Shown here in pieces: positions 16,764 through 28,900 of a DNA stretch of 64,000 bases. The notes beneath the pieces are model-generated. The model worked only from the letters and a program-made list of their open reading frames with translations, had not been told where the DNA came from and searched no databases. Both the position numbers and the translations under genes were made by a program. Location: contig NW_002060946.1 in NCBI RefSeq assembly GCF_000150275.1, positions 3,881,035 to 3,945,034 on the forward strand. The letters run 5' to 3'. This DNA is from Trichoplax adhaerens (taxonomy: Eukaryota; Placozoa; Uniplacotomia; Trichoplacea; Trichoplacidae). Every line of letters begins with the position of its first letter. Position 1 is the stretch's first letter.

Positions 16764-18400
16764 CTAACCTACCAATAAGGTAGTATCAGTGGCAAACTTA
16801 TAAGAAGGGATTTCTAGATTTAACGGTGCAGGACCTTTCCTAATTCTGCCAGATGCATCATAGTGAGATCCATGACAAGGACAGAAATAGCCACCGAATT
16901 CACCGGCATCTGCAATAGGTACACAACCTAAATGTGTACACACTCCAATTAATACCAACCAAGAGGGGTCTTTCACTCGATCATTGTCATGTTCTCGATC
17001 ACGTAGTTCGTCCAAGTTAACATTTTGTTCTCGTTCAATTTCTGTTGCTGTACGATGACGGATGAATAAAGGTTTGCCCCGCCATTTGAAAGCTGCACTT
17101 TTACCTTCTGGAATGGTAGTTAAATCGACCTCTATTTGGGCCATAGCGAGAACATCTGCTGATGCACTCATAGTTGATACAAGATCTGTAACTACATTTT
17201 TAGCAGCGTGAGCAGCTACAACCCCACCACCTGCAACCATCATATAGGTGAAAGCTCGGCGACCATCAGGATTGGTATTAGAAGTATCAGGATTTGAATT
17301 GGCTGCGCGACGGTAATTGTCGAAACTTGGTACCGTGATATCAGTATGGCTGTGACGTATTTGTGATTTCCCTATTTGAAATAATTACAAAACGAAATTA
17401 GAAACGACTACAATGTATAAGATATTTAAATTAAGTACGTTGTAAAAGGAGAATGATGGTGCTATAAAGTTAGTTGAGAATGAATCTTCCGCCTGTATTT
17501 GAATGAGTATTTTAATTCAATTCGTAGACTGCAAGAATGTTTATTTTTACTGTATCAATTTATCTCTTAAAGCATTATTAACTTGAATGAATTACTTCGA
17601 TGAAATCATGGATGGAGTCTGATCACATTTACTGTCAATTAAAAGTTGAGTTAGCTGCTTGGACTGAGCAGCTTCGCCTAACGTACTCAACCGTCTCGTA
17701 CACGAGCACATCCTGCGCGGCACGTACTGTACAATACACTAGCAGTACAGTACTGTACCAGTGTCAATATTTCACTAGCGTTTTCGTAAGATGATGAATC
17801 GCCTTTCAAAATGATGTGAATGTGATTAACAACAGTGATAAAATGTCTCAAGATGGTATTAACGATGGCTTGATGTATTGATGAATTGATAAGAAAGTCA
17901 AATGTATTGACATTGAAAGTGTCAGTACAATTTCAACTATTGTACAAAGTCACCACGGTGAATTAAGAGTATCCTAAGGTAGTGCCGTAGTTTGAAGTGT
18001 TCACCCCAGTGTAGGGTCTACGCCTATCGCGATGTATTACTTTGCTTGCAGGCAAAAATGTAATAGTGATCAAAGAATAGATTGAACCAGTAGAAAGATG
18101 ATATCCTCTATTTTAACACGTAGTCGATTCATCCTTGACAAGTTTGCTAATGCAAACGTATAACATACGACTAGGTGAAATGAGAGAAGAAGAGTGTCTT
18201 ATGCAATATTGATATGGAAGGCGATGACCTACCTGATGGCAATTGTTGGTTCTATTCGATGCAATGACAGTAGATCTATCATTGACTCCTATTTTGCTGG
18301 CTACAGATGAAATTGCCGGGATTAATCTTGTACTGGAACCATTCAAAAATGTTGAATGAACAATTTGGGGTAACCCCGAAGCAAGTCGTGAAGAAAACAT
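16764..18400 (-). CDS. UQCRFS1: Cytochrome bc1 complex Rieske iron-sulfur subunit (2 exons)
   Basis: This is the Rieske subunit of respiratory complex III. It carries the 2Fe-2S cluster that takes electrons from ubiquinol in the mitochondrial inner membrane. Exon 2 (17371-16764) encodes the bc1 Rieske landmarks in order: [10 protein letters not shown], a Gly/Ala-rich membrane segment before AAKNVVTD, the flexible hinge [10 protein letters not shown], and both cluster-binding loops CTHLGC and CPCHGSHYD, with two Cys and two His intact. The C-terminus ends in LLVG as in the family. Exon 1 (18400 to about 18229) encodes an Arg/Ser-rich presequence starting [12 protein letters not shown]. Phase needs the donor G|GTCATC at 18228; the stronger-looking CAG|GTAGGT four bases earlier would shift the frame. 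The model gives 259 residues. The 857-bp intron contains a palindrome near 17740. Exon 2 is certain and exon 1 less so. Confidence 0.93.
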
Positions 18401-18499
18401 GGCGACTACTGTGCCGTATGCCGTACGCACTGCGATCGTTTCTGCGATCTTTGACAACACGAGTACAGTACAATGATCACCAATCTGGTTGAGTTTCAC

Positions 18500-18720
18500 T
18501 CCAGTACAATATACTGTGCACTACAATACTATGTGCTGTAAGTATCCAGTGTAAAGTACTGTATTCATGATGCAATTACTGTACAGTACTGGACGAGTGT
18601 ACTGTACAGTACGTGCTGTAAGCCTGTCACTCGCTCGTACCTACAGTATAATACTGTAAGGTACGCCTTGCTCGTGAACTTTTTTTACGCTACAGTAGTA
18701 TACAGTACAGTGTACAGTAC
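18500..18720. repeat. TACTGTACAGTA palindrome cluster
   Basis: Several copies of GTACTGTACAGTAC and truncated forms lie within 220 bp, next to the TTTC-rich tract. They start about 100 bp upstream of the proposed UQCRFS1 start codon. Confidence 0.8.
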
Positions 18721-18770
18721 GTTTTTTCTTTCTTTCTTTTTTTTAGCTTTTTTTCTTTCTTTCTGATACA

Positions 18771-19409
18771 GGTACTGACTACCAAATTGGTCTGATTTGG
18801 TCATAAAATTGTGTTTTCATATAATTTCAAAATTCGTCGGGAATTCTTCATCAGCCCCCTGCTACAGTACCTAGACCTGAGTCTGTACCAGAGATGTTCA
18901 AGGTCTTGTACTGTACCGTACTGTAGAACAATACAGTACAATGTACAGTACAGTACACGGTACTATGTACCGTAAAGGCGACACAGTACCCTGTACTGTG
19001 GCAAAAATGATGCGCTCACACTCAACGCCACTAGAACTTTTAGCAGTGGTAAGAGTATCCCCATGGTACTGACTACCAAATTGGTCTAATTTGGTCATAA
19101 AATTGTGTTTTCATATCATTTTAATCGTCGGGAATTCTTCATCAGCCACCCGGCACAGTACCTCAGATCTTCATGGTCTTGTAGTACGTACAATGTACAA
19201 TTTCAATCGTCGGGAATTCCTCATCAGCCACCCCGGCATAGTAGCAGAGATCTTCATACTGTAGTTTCGTAGTACTGTACACTGTACAGTACAGTACATT
19301 ACACAGTGTACTGTACCATGTACTGTAAAACTGTACAGTACACTGTACTGTGGCAAAAAGGATGCGCTCACACTCAACGCCACTTGAACTTTTAGCAGTG
19401 GTAAGACTG
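18771..19409. repeat. Tandemly duplicated three-module array with palindromes
   Basis: Three modules recur in the same order. One beginning GACTACCAAATTGGTCT occurs near 18776 and 19071. One reading TCGTCGGGAATTC occurs near 18835, 19127 and 19207. One reading GATGCGCTCACACTCAACGC occurs near 19008 and 19360. TACTGTACAGTA runs fill the spaces between modules. Copies are about 90-95% alike by eye, so the duplication seems fairly recent. Confidence 0.85.
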
Positions 19410-19440
19410 TAAGAGTCTGGTCGATAGTACGTCTGTATTC

Positions 19441-19535
19441 ATTAAGGCGAAAAGCACCGCTCAACTTTCAAAGGCCATTTCTACAGGCTCTTTTGGACTC
19501 GTTGGCTCTCCTATCCTCTATTTTATTCCAGGTAA
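19441..19535 (+). other. Possible unassigned exon, membrane-protein-like
   Basis: An open stretch encodes KAISTGSFGLVGSPILYFIP and ends at a good donor, CCAG|GTAAGATAAG. The pattern STxxxGLxxxP faintly recalls the membrane region of TMEM70-type mitochondrial proteins. About 40 bp downstream, an ATG frame (19578-19724) encodes another hydrophobic stretch, GFYICFLTFGGLFTAA, but the two do not join in phase at clear sites. This could be part of a small unrecognised gene, a relic or chance. Confidence 0.2.
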
Positions 19536-21684
19536 GATAAGATATCACTCTATTTTTGCCTTTAAAATGCAGTAGCATGGAGAAAGCACAATACTACTCT
19601 CCTCATTTGGATGCTTTTATGAATAGAATTGGTTTTTACATTTGCTTTCTAACTTTTGGGGGTCTTTTCACAGCAGCAATTGATTCCAGTAGTGGACCTA
19701 GATTGAGAGAGCACAGTAGATAGAATAAAAAACTCTACCGATTGTGTAGATAGTCTACCGTTGAATACCCATCCAGTAGACTAAAAATCAAGGAAATAGT
19801 GATCATTGCATTTGCAACTGTCTTTTCTTGACTCTTGACGATCAACTGTACATGGTACAAGCGCTGTACTACAGTAGTCTCTTCAACGATGCGTCTCAAT
19901 ATTCTACAATAAGAATGATACGTAGACATGCTTATTAACACGCTGGTCCAAATTTCACCTGATCATAGCTGTAGTCATCTACCATTTCTACTCTATGCTG
20001 CATTATCGATAGACTAAATACAATCCAATCATTTTTATTGATGTGGCCGTAAAAGCAAACTGACTCTTGGCTATATCAAATCTTTTGAGCAACTTCAACG
20101 TGAACTCTCGTCATACTCTAGTACTGTATCACAAGGACACTACTATGCGTACAGTACTCTACTCTACTCTACCGTGAATAATACACGGGGAAATTGGAGA
20201 CTCGCAATGCATTAATAGCAGCAAAATCAGATACCTCGCAGTGTGAGACAGCTAACGAACCATGGTAATTCAATCCCTATTTTAGAATTTAGCCGTAGAG
20301 ATGTTGGTTCCGCAATGGATACTAGATACATAGGTAGACAGCATAGGCTATAGTGCACTAAACGCTTTTATATCGTCTCTTGATAACGAGGGATGAACCG
20401 GAGTTGTTAACAGCATACTTGATGGCCATGATATCTTGAACAATAGTACAGTATGTGACGCGGATAGATCTAATTGATGCAGTAAAAGGCAAGTATTTCT
20501 TGCTGATCATCAGGTATAAAAGTGGATAGTAGAACGTAAGCGTTTAGAACAGATTTTAGAGTTGAAAATCAACGTAGAATTTCACAACTTCAAGTGCTCG
20601 ATCAAGAAGAATTTCGAATTTTTTATTATAGATATTTTTTTACCTACAGTACATTAACGTATCAACGATAGAATCATATCTAATATTGATCCCAGCGGTG
20701 AATAAGTTACTAACAGTAAAATAGAATGATAGTTGAAACTTTATAAGTACTCATACATGATTTAATTAATTCTTTTATGAGAGCTCCAACATTACTCTAC
20801 TGCTACTTTGGAACAGTACTGTACGGTAAAAATCTTTGTACAGTAAATATACAACATAACATTGAGTACTACTCGAAAGCAAGATAGCTCAGAGTGAAAA
20901 TTCTGCTTATTTTACGGTCAAACTGTTACCCCTACAGTTATAGACATTGGCAATTAGTATGTGCCCAACGAGCAGTAAATGAAAGCGTCGATACAGTATC
21001 GTGCGACATGATGCTGTATTCCAGACGTGAAGCTCTAGCGAATTTACTCTTAGTTATTTATACCCTTAATCATAAATTAGTGCTAAAAAGATAGTCGTCA
21101 CTGATCATTGCCTGTTTATTTTTAAACTGGACTAGCAACATTTTTCTTGCTTCTGTTTGCAGGCTATTGATTTTAAGCTGTGTACAATCTTTCTAGTTAA
21201 TAGTTAGTTGCGTTACAGTTAGGATCCATCAACTGCAGCCTGTTTGTTGTACTATTTGCTCACCAATGTGATTAGATTATCTTGCTAATTAACTTTAATG
21301 CAGTACTAGTCAAAACAATAGATACTACCAAGTGATCACTTATTTTAATATACCCGTACAGAAAGGGATGGATCGCGAGTCTTTACCAATATTTACGGTA
21401 TCACCTAGTTAATGTAAATAACTATGGGTTATTGATAATAATTATTTCATTAACATCCGGTAATTATGTTCTCACAGGCTGTTCACTACACTTTAGTCAA
21501 CTACCCCTTAATTAATTTTCTCTATATTGTAATTTTATCTCCCTACAGTGACAATCTAATCTAGCTACTGAAGGAGTTCTACGCCACGTCGAATTCACAC
21601 TCGATGCGTAATTCTTTACAAAGTTCCTGTTAGAGTGGTACTGGACCTGAAATTGTAGATTAGAGGTGGTATTCTGCATTCTGT

Positions 21685-23667
21685 ATGGACGAAGGAGAGG
21701 CTAGTCGTAGAAGCGAAGATGATTCTACCGATCGCGACAACCAGCCTCAAATAGATAAAGGAGAGTTTGATGATCAAAATGAAGTCGAGGAAAGCGGAGG
21801 CAAAGAATCTGAAAGGAAGTCACCTGCCAGTGAAGAATTAGAAGAAGGGGAGGTATGCAGTGACGAAGAAAAAGAAAATACGAAGCAAGACGTAAATATT
21901 AGTGAGGAAGAATCTTCATCCAAATTGGACCAAGGTGAAATTGATCCACCCGTTGCAAATAGTCAAGTTCGCGACAGCAATAATAGTGGTAATGGTTTTG
22001 GCATGGTAGAGAATAGATATCGCAACAATAGAAATGATGATTTAATGCGCAATTATGCTGCAGAAGATTGCGAAGCTCCTCATTCATATGACAGAGGTGG
22101 ATGGAATAGAGACCAAGAGTTAAGGTATGATAGAGCTGCTCGTAAGCCTACCCCACCACCTGATAGATTAACTTCTGCATGGGAGCTCGGGATCAAGCAA
22201 GCGAGAGAGGCAAGAAAGAAAAGTGAAAAGAGAGGACAAACAAAAGATTCACAAATAGATAGCTACGAAAGTCGATATTATAAGGATGATTATACCAATA
22301 CAGATGAAACTATTAGAAAAGAGAGAAGGGATGAAAATTACGATTATGATCGTCGCGATTCTAGAAGAGGAAACTTCAGGCGCGATTTCTCTCCATCGGA
22401 TAAGGTATTCTATTAATATTTTTTTTTATGTACTTTTTGTGATCAATTATTTTATCATAACTGACTTTATTTTTAATTTCTTACAGAGAAACTACGGTGG
22501 TCATTCACCCTCAGATGATGGGTATATTAACTTGCTATTGTTTCTTAAAGCATTCAATTCGTACAAAGTCATAAATTTATTAGTAGTATCGACTAGACTT
22601 GGAAAGCTAATATTATGCCACAATATTATACTGTAGATCCGAAGTAGGCTATCAACGTTCTAATCGCCGACCTGATGATTGGACTGACCCATGGCGGAGA
22701 TCGCCATTTAGAGCTAGACATTCATCGGGATCTCATTGGAATCGAAATGACAGATATGAAAGTAGACGACGATATTCCAGGTCGTATTCTCGTGATAGAA
22801 GTAGAACTCGTTCGAGATCTAGGGATAGGTATCCTCGATCACGTCACAGATCTCCATATTTTAGGTCTGTTTATTACTCCTCCTATATAGTCGTTGTAAA
22901 GTTATGAGAATTTCAATTAATCATGGCCTTGAAACCTGTATTTTACAGTCCGAGCCCGCACAGGAGTAGATCTCTTAGAAATCAGGGTCGTAGAGATTAC
23001 GATGATGAAAGTTATCCAATTCATTACCGTAGAAGATATGATGAAAGAGAGCCTTTCGAGCATGGTGATAACTCTCATGGGTACGACATTACGTAGTTTA
23101 TCGAGCAAATATAAAATAGAACAGTAACAAACATATTTGTTATAAGCTATAAATGTCATAGCATTAATGTCATAAAAAGTTTAGACAAGTTATGGGGTAT
23201 TTAATAGTTCGATTAACTTAAAGTACGTACTTTTTTACAGGAGATATCGAACCCCCTCGCCAAATTACCGAAGTTCTATGAACGAAAGAAGATCAAGATC
23301 GACATCGAGAGGCCGTTACGTTAGTATCTCATATACATATATATGAATCACTAAAGTGCTACAGTATAGATGAACTTAACAGAAATCCTTTTATTATTCT
23401 ATTTGCTAATTGAACAAGTTTTAACCGACTTTTATATCGATAAATTATTATCAGGAAAAAACCGGATCGGATAGACCTCATTCGGGATCTCGATCTCCGT
23501 CAAGATCTCCGCACTCTGGTAGATCGCGGAGGAGTACGAAATCTGGGCAGCAACCGAATTCTTCTAAGCGGAAAGAGCAACTATTACAAGAGTTGAAGGA
23601 TGTTGAAGATGCAATTCGAAGAAAAAAGACTAAGGGCAGCATGCCCTTTAACGATAAGGAAATATAA
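21685..23667 (+). CDS. RS-rich nuclear protein resembling ZC3H18 but without a CCCH finger (6 exons)
   Basis: Six exons join in phase to 468 residues: 21685-22404, 22487-22521, 22637-22864, 22949-23080, 23241-23319, 23455-23667. The N-terminal 100 residues are strongly acidic with SEELEEGEV. A central conserved-looking block reads RLTSAWELGIKQAREARKKS. An Arg/Ser dipeptide-rich domain follows, then a C-terminal helix KEQLLQELKDVEDAIRRKK. The acidic start, Trp-containing block and VEDAI-type C-terminal helix match the layout of ZC3H18, a nuclear mRNA-fate factor linking the cap-binding complex and the exosome. The CCCH zinc finger of that family is not present in these exons. RS content supports nuclear RNA-processing function. 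An unrelated SR-like protein is the alternative. The start is the first ATG of the long open exon. No gene symbol is given because the family call rests on short motifs. Confidence 0.72.
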
Positions 23668-25992
23668 TTAAGATGGAAAGCTCGGAATTTCGCTTTCTTA
23701 TAGCTCATCATATCCAATCATATTCAGGCAATGTCATCTTTACTGTTTTATGATTGTCGGTTGTCTTTAGAGTTCTCATTAAAGCCTAATTGTTAACGAC
23801 ATGATCCTAATTTTATAAAGACATTACCTTGTTGTGTACAGGTTTTGTAATATATAGTTACGATTGTAATGTCATCCACAGAATTATCATACGTAATGTA
23901 TCTTTTAACGATATAAAAAATTGTAGTGTCACTATTATAATATATGTTGTACTGTACTTGATAGTATTGCGTATTTGCTCTTTACTGTAGATTGTATTGC
24001 AATAATCACAATATGACATTTATTCATGTAGCAGTATCATCCAATGCTGCTTTTAAGTTAAAAATAACAAGCAGGTCATTTTAAGTACTAGCAACACAGT
24101 TGGCATATTGTAATTATCTGCGCTACGCTAGTCATTGTCTTTGCTAAAATTATGCATTAAATTTCTTATCAATTATATATTTCTTTATGGTAATAATTTT
24201 TTGTGTCGCGTTAAAAGCTTAGTTATCACTGCTATAGCTTTACGTAGTATTTAGTGATGTACTGTACTGTATCTACAAAATGTTTACTTTTTTTCGTGAA
24301 TATCCGATAAAAATGAGATTGACTACTGTATGTAGTACATGTACAGTGATCTGCAGGTTAGTATATATTTTCGATAGCCATCCTATACTGTGATGACGTT
24401 CAAGAACCATTTTAGTGAAGATTCAATTGATATACGCCTACTGCTATTTGCTAATGTTTACATTCGTTAAATCGAATCTGGTAAGAAGATATCAAAATTG
24501 TGTAGATATTTCGAGAATACTATACTGTAGTAAAACAATTAAACTAGTTATCTGAATATGTTTTCATAGGTTTATTTCCTTTCACAGCTTATAGTTGTGG
24601 CTGCTTGAAATTATTTTATTTTACTTTGTTAACTGAAATGTTTCACGACTCGAGGATCGTTTCATTTAGTTAAGTCGCTACTTATTTTAGATTACTTATT
24701 ACTTATAGATACTCCCATAGCGCACATGTATATATCACAAATTTATATGCCGTTTACTTATCGATAAGTGCAATTTTTAGAGATTGCATTATCCGAGTCA
24801 TAATCCTTACTGGTACTTTACAGACGAGTATGAGACAAACTTTATTATATACTTAAAACTGTCTTAACAAAATCAATCGGTCAACGTAGTCAATGACTAG
24901 AAAAATATCGGTAGTCATCGATTTAGCATAAGCAATCAGTAAGTTTTGCTATAACGTAGTTAAGATATCAGTTTTAAATAATTAGATGGGTTATTTATTA
25001 TATTATATCTCTATCATTAATTTAGTACTCACATACATCAATGAATTAACAGCACGAGGCATAGCAGTGATATACGAACAGATTATTTCTAGTGAAGTTT
25101 TCTTTACGTATAATGTCTTTCTTTTAACGTAGGTATGAACGAAGGCAATTACGTGATTCGTCTTAAATAGCTTAGTGTAGTATACGAATTCATACACATA
25201 CTCGTAAGTAACACTGTGAATGATGAAATCCTTTCTCTATCGTAGAATCAATTGCCAATACTTCATGCTTTATCGATACACCTATGTATTCGACAGTTAA
25301 AAGCCTACTCCTGAATTTCTAAATTTGCTGTATTACTTACGCATATCATGGCAGACTGTAGTACAGAATCAGAAAGTTCTAAAGGAGTATTTATAATAGT
25401 AGCAAAAATATCGTGCTATGATTACCTCTGTTCGAGGTTCAGTCACAAGTCGTATGATAAATCCAATATTAGGATATAATATATACATTTGCTTGTGTAC
25501 ATCTTTGTAATAGACTATGATAGTAATGATATCGTTTTATCAATTAGATATAATTTATGCACTCGCTAGTTCTGTAATGGCTTTAAGACTTAAAAATTTT
25601 ATGTAAAAAAGTTTATTAATAATTATTAATTAGTGAAATAATCCCATGTTGTAGTTATTCCATGTGCGAAATTTTTAACCGTGCATAAGAAAACAAAAGC
25701 GTAACACTAAAAGTGATAGAAAGCGGAGCTCAGAGATGTGATAGATGCAAATTACAGTCACAATCGAATAACTGCAAGTATATATATATATACACAATTA
25801 TACATATAAATATAAATATACACCAACAAGATCTATGATGATTTCATTAAGAAAGTGTGCAGATAGTTCCGTGAACTACGGAAAGAGATTTAAATCTTGC
25901 TGCAAGTGTGTCAAGATAATAAATTGTTAGAAAATAAAGAAATTAGACGTTTAAAGGCATAATGTCACTTGTATGTAACGTCGACTAAAGTG
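23668..25992. other. Convergent intergenic region
   Basis: No exon was recognised between the ends of the ZC3H18-like and HRI-type genes. The sequence is AT-rich, with scattered single TACTGTAC motifs (near 23945, 24256 and 24336) and a short TA-dinucleotide run near 25780. No tandem array was seen. Confidence 0.6.
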
Positions 25993-28900
25993 TTATCTAA
26001 TTTTGTTAACGACGTTCAGCTTCTGTTCTAGGAATGAAATCGTTTGATCTTTCTCTTGCATTTGTGATTGTAATTGTTCGACAGCAGTGTATAATTCTTT
26101 GAAAGAACGCATAAGACTTGCAATTTCTGCATCTTTTTGTTCCATTTTTTTTTCCATTGTTGCAATGATCTATATTCATGATCAATACCATAAATTTATT
26201 AGTATCATAGTTGCTCATGTACAACATCGTCAGCTTAAGTTAGATTGTCTTTGTTAATGTGCTACTTTATGTCGGTAAACCTGGTCTGCAGATTTGTAAT
26301 ACTTTAATTTCAAGATTTCACTTGCACTAGGTCTTTTGGTAGAGTCTTTATTAGTCATTAACAATATCGTTTCGCTCTGGAAGATAAAGCATAAAAAAAA
26401 TCATGTTCTTGATAATTAAATACATAAGTTATACTACGTGACGAATGATTAAAATAACAGTTAAAATGATCTATAACCTCTTCAGGCCATTCTTGTAAAA
26501 ATTTGCTCGGCAAGATTCCATCTCGCATCTTACTTATTGTTGTCACTCTCTCCATATCAGTACCAAACACATGGAAAAGTTCGAAAAGTATTACGCCTAG
26601 GCTATAGATATCGGACTATAAGAGAAAATGAATAAATTAAATAATTATGACCGTAACACTTATTTCCGGAATACTAATATATTAAGGCTAATCAAAGAGT
26701 TACTGGTAATGCATTGATAAAGCCGTAGAGATCGTGATCGAAATAGAGCATACGAATATAACATATACGGTATGTGCTATGCATCGTTGAGAAGTCTTTG
26801 CAACACTTACTTTGCTATCATAACATGAGCCGCTTTTTTGTTCCGGAGAGGCATAAAGAGTAGTCCCGACTCCGGAAGTTAGATCAGGGTCGGAATTAAT
26901 ATCTACTGGTTATATAAAATACAAATGGTGATATCAAATGAGGACTATCTTTTTACAATCCTGTCAAAAGGTTGATATACCTATATTTATAATAATACAA
27001 CATGTTACATCTTACAGTTTTTGTTAGTTGAAACGTTTTCTTCCTTATCAGATGTCAGTGTTGCAAGTCCAAAATCTCCAATCATTACTTGACCGTCAGC
27101 GTTGTTTACAAAGAAAATGTTATGGGGCTAGAATAAAATAGGAAATTGAATACTTCAGACGCTAGACGTATACTTACTGCCAATTGATTTAATAAGTATG
27201 AATGAATGCAAGTACAAGACAATCTACCTTGATATCACGATGAATTAAACCTTGAGAATGTATGTAATCGATGCCTTCCAATAATTGTTTAAAAATGCGA
27301 AAATTTTGTGCTGGATTGACACCGCAGTGACCTGAAGAACCATATGATAAATGGTAATTCGGTATAAATGATTCATATCAAAATTTCAAACAAATTAATG
27401 AAATGACAACTAACAATTATTTGTGACGTCAAAATTTCGCTCGACCAACCAATTTTTTAGTGTATTTTTACAAAGACGCATTTGAATATAAAGTACAACT
27501 TTATTTGATGGACCAATCTAAAAACGATCATAGAAAGAGTTATATTATTAAATAATAGAAAGTGCGATAATAAAGGTATGAAAATAATTAGTGATTTTTT
27601 AACTTACTCCAAAAGGAGACGAGGGACTTCTTGGAAATGGTATTCTAAAGTTACTTGGACTGCCACCTCTATATAACATTAATGCATCATTCATCGAAAC
27701 GCTACGATGAAAGGACGAGCTTGTATCATTTATGGAACTTTTTGACAAAGATGATAATGAAATTTCGCTTGGATACATCTTAGATAATAAGAACTTCTTT
27801 GCAGATGAGGACATGTCTCGTCGACTAATGGACTTTAATTTTTGAATCAAGCGCTTTTTACGGTTTTTCGCTTCTAAACTGTGAGATGAAATATCTTGTA
27901 ATCTTTGTGCTTTACTTGCATTTGATGTAGAGCTGGTAGTTTTACTGGTACTTTCATTTGCTCTATTTTCTGATATTTTAATTGACGACGATTTATCAAT
28001 TATTTCAAATACGATGCCATCACTATCTTCACTATCGTTAGTATTTCTCTGTAAATCATTGCTATTAGCAAATCTGTCGTACAAATAAAAATATTTATAG
28101 AGCTTTAGTATTTGCAGATTGACTCCAAAGGCCATAAGCTGCATAAAAGAGAAATCAATATAGTGTATGTTTATGAGTGTGCTAATAATAACTGTATCAT
28201 ATCTAATGATTATTGTTAGTTTAATTTCGTACTTGTCATAAGTGGAATCATCAACGTTAGTTGATAGATGAGAAGTAACTTGTGAATTACTAGTACCGGA
28301 AACTTTGTAGTTAATAAAAACAAATTAGGTAGTTGCTTCAAGTTGTTACGAATTTATGGAAAAATATGTAGGTAAGATATACACTCCCAAAAGTTCAACA
28401 TTAGGAAGCGTTAATAACAGAAATTGAATCAGCCTGCATGTACTAGTATAACGGTTAGAAAGGAAAAATTAAATTTTACCGGAATCAATTTCATCCATTG
28501 TTTCGCATTCTAGCCATGCACTATTGTATCGAACTATATTCGGATGTTCAAGGCGTGATAATACACGGACTTCTCGGAATACCTTAATAATTAAAAGACA
28601 TGTATTTGATGAAAACTTGGTATACCGTAGTAATAATGCAAGTACAGTATATAATTTTATAGCCATACAAAGCATCTAACGATGTCAGACAGTATGAAAA
28701 ATTTTAAAGTGATTACTTTTTATTAATAAAAGATAGAAGCCTAAGTCATGGATATACAACTATTACAAATGATAAACATTTTAGATCTTTTAAATAGTTA
28801 CATAGAAACATATATTAATAAAACTTTAAAAGATTTTTATGAGGAATACCTTTTCAACTTCTTCTAGTTTTACATGTATCTTTTTGATTGCATACGAATT

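Larger units (their letters stand above)
18401..21684. other. Divergent intergenic region between UQCRFS1 and ZC3H18-like gene
   Basis: This 3.3-kb gap must hold promoters for both neighbours. It carries dense TACTGTACAGTA palindromes (18.5-19.35 kb), a duplicated module array, a TTTC-rich tract at about 18721-18768 and one possible unassigned exon at 19441-19535. From 19.8 kb onward no repeat or gene was recognised. Confidence 0.55.
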
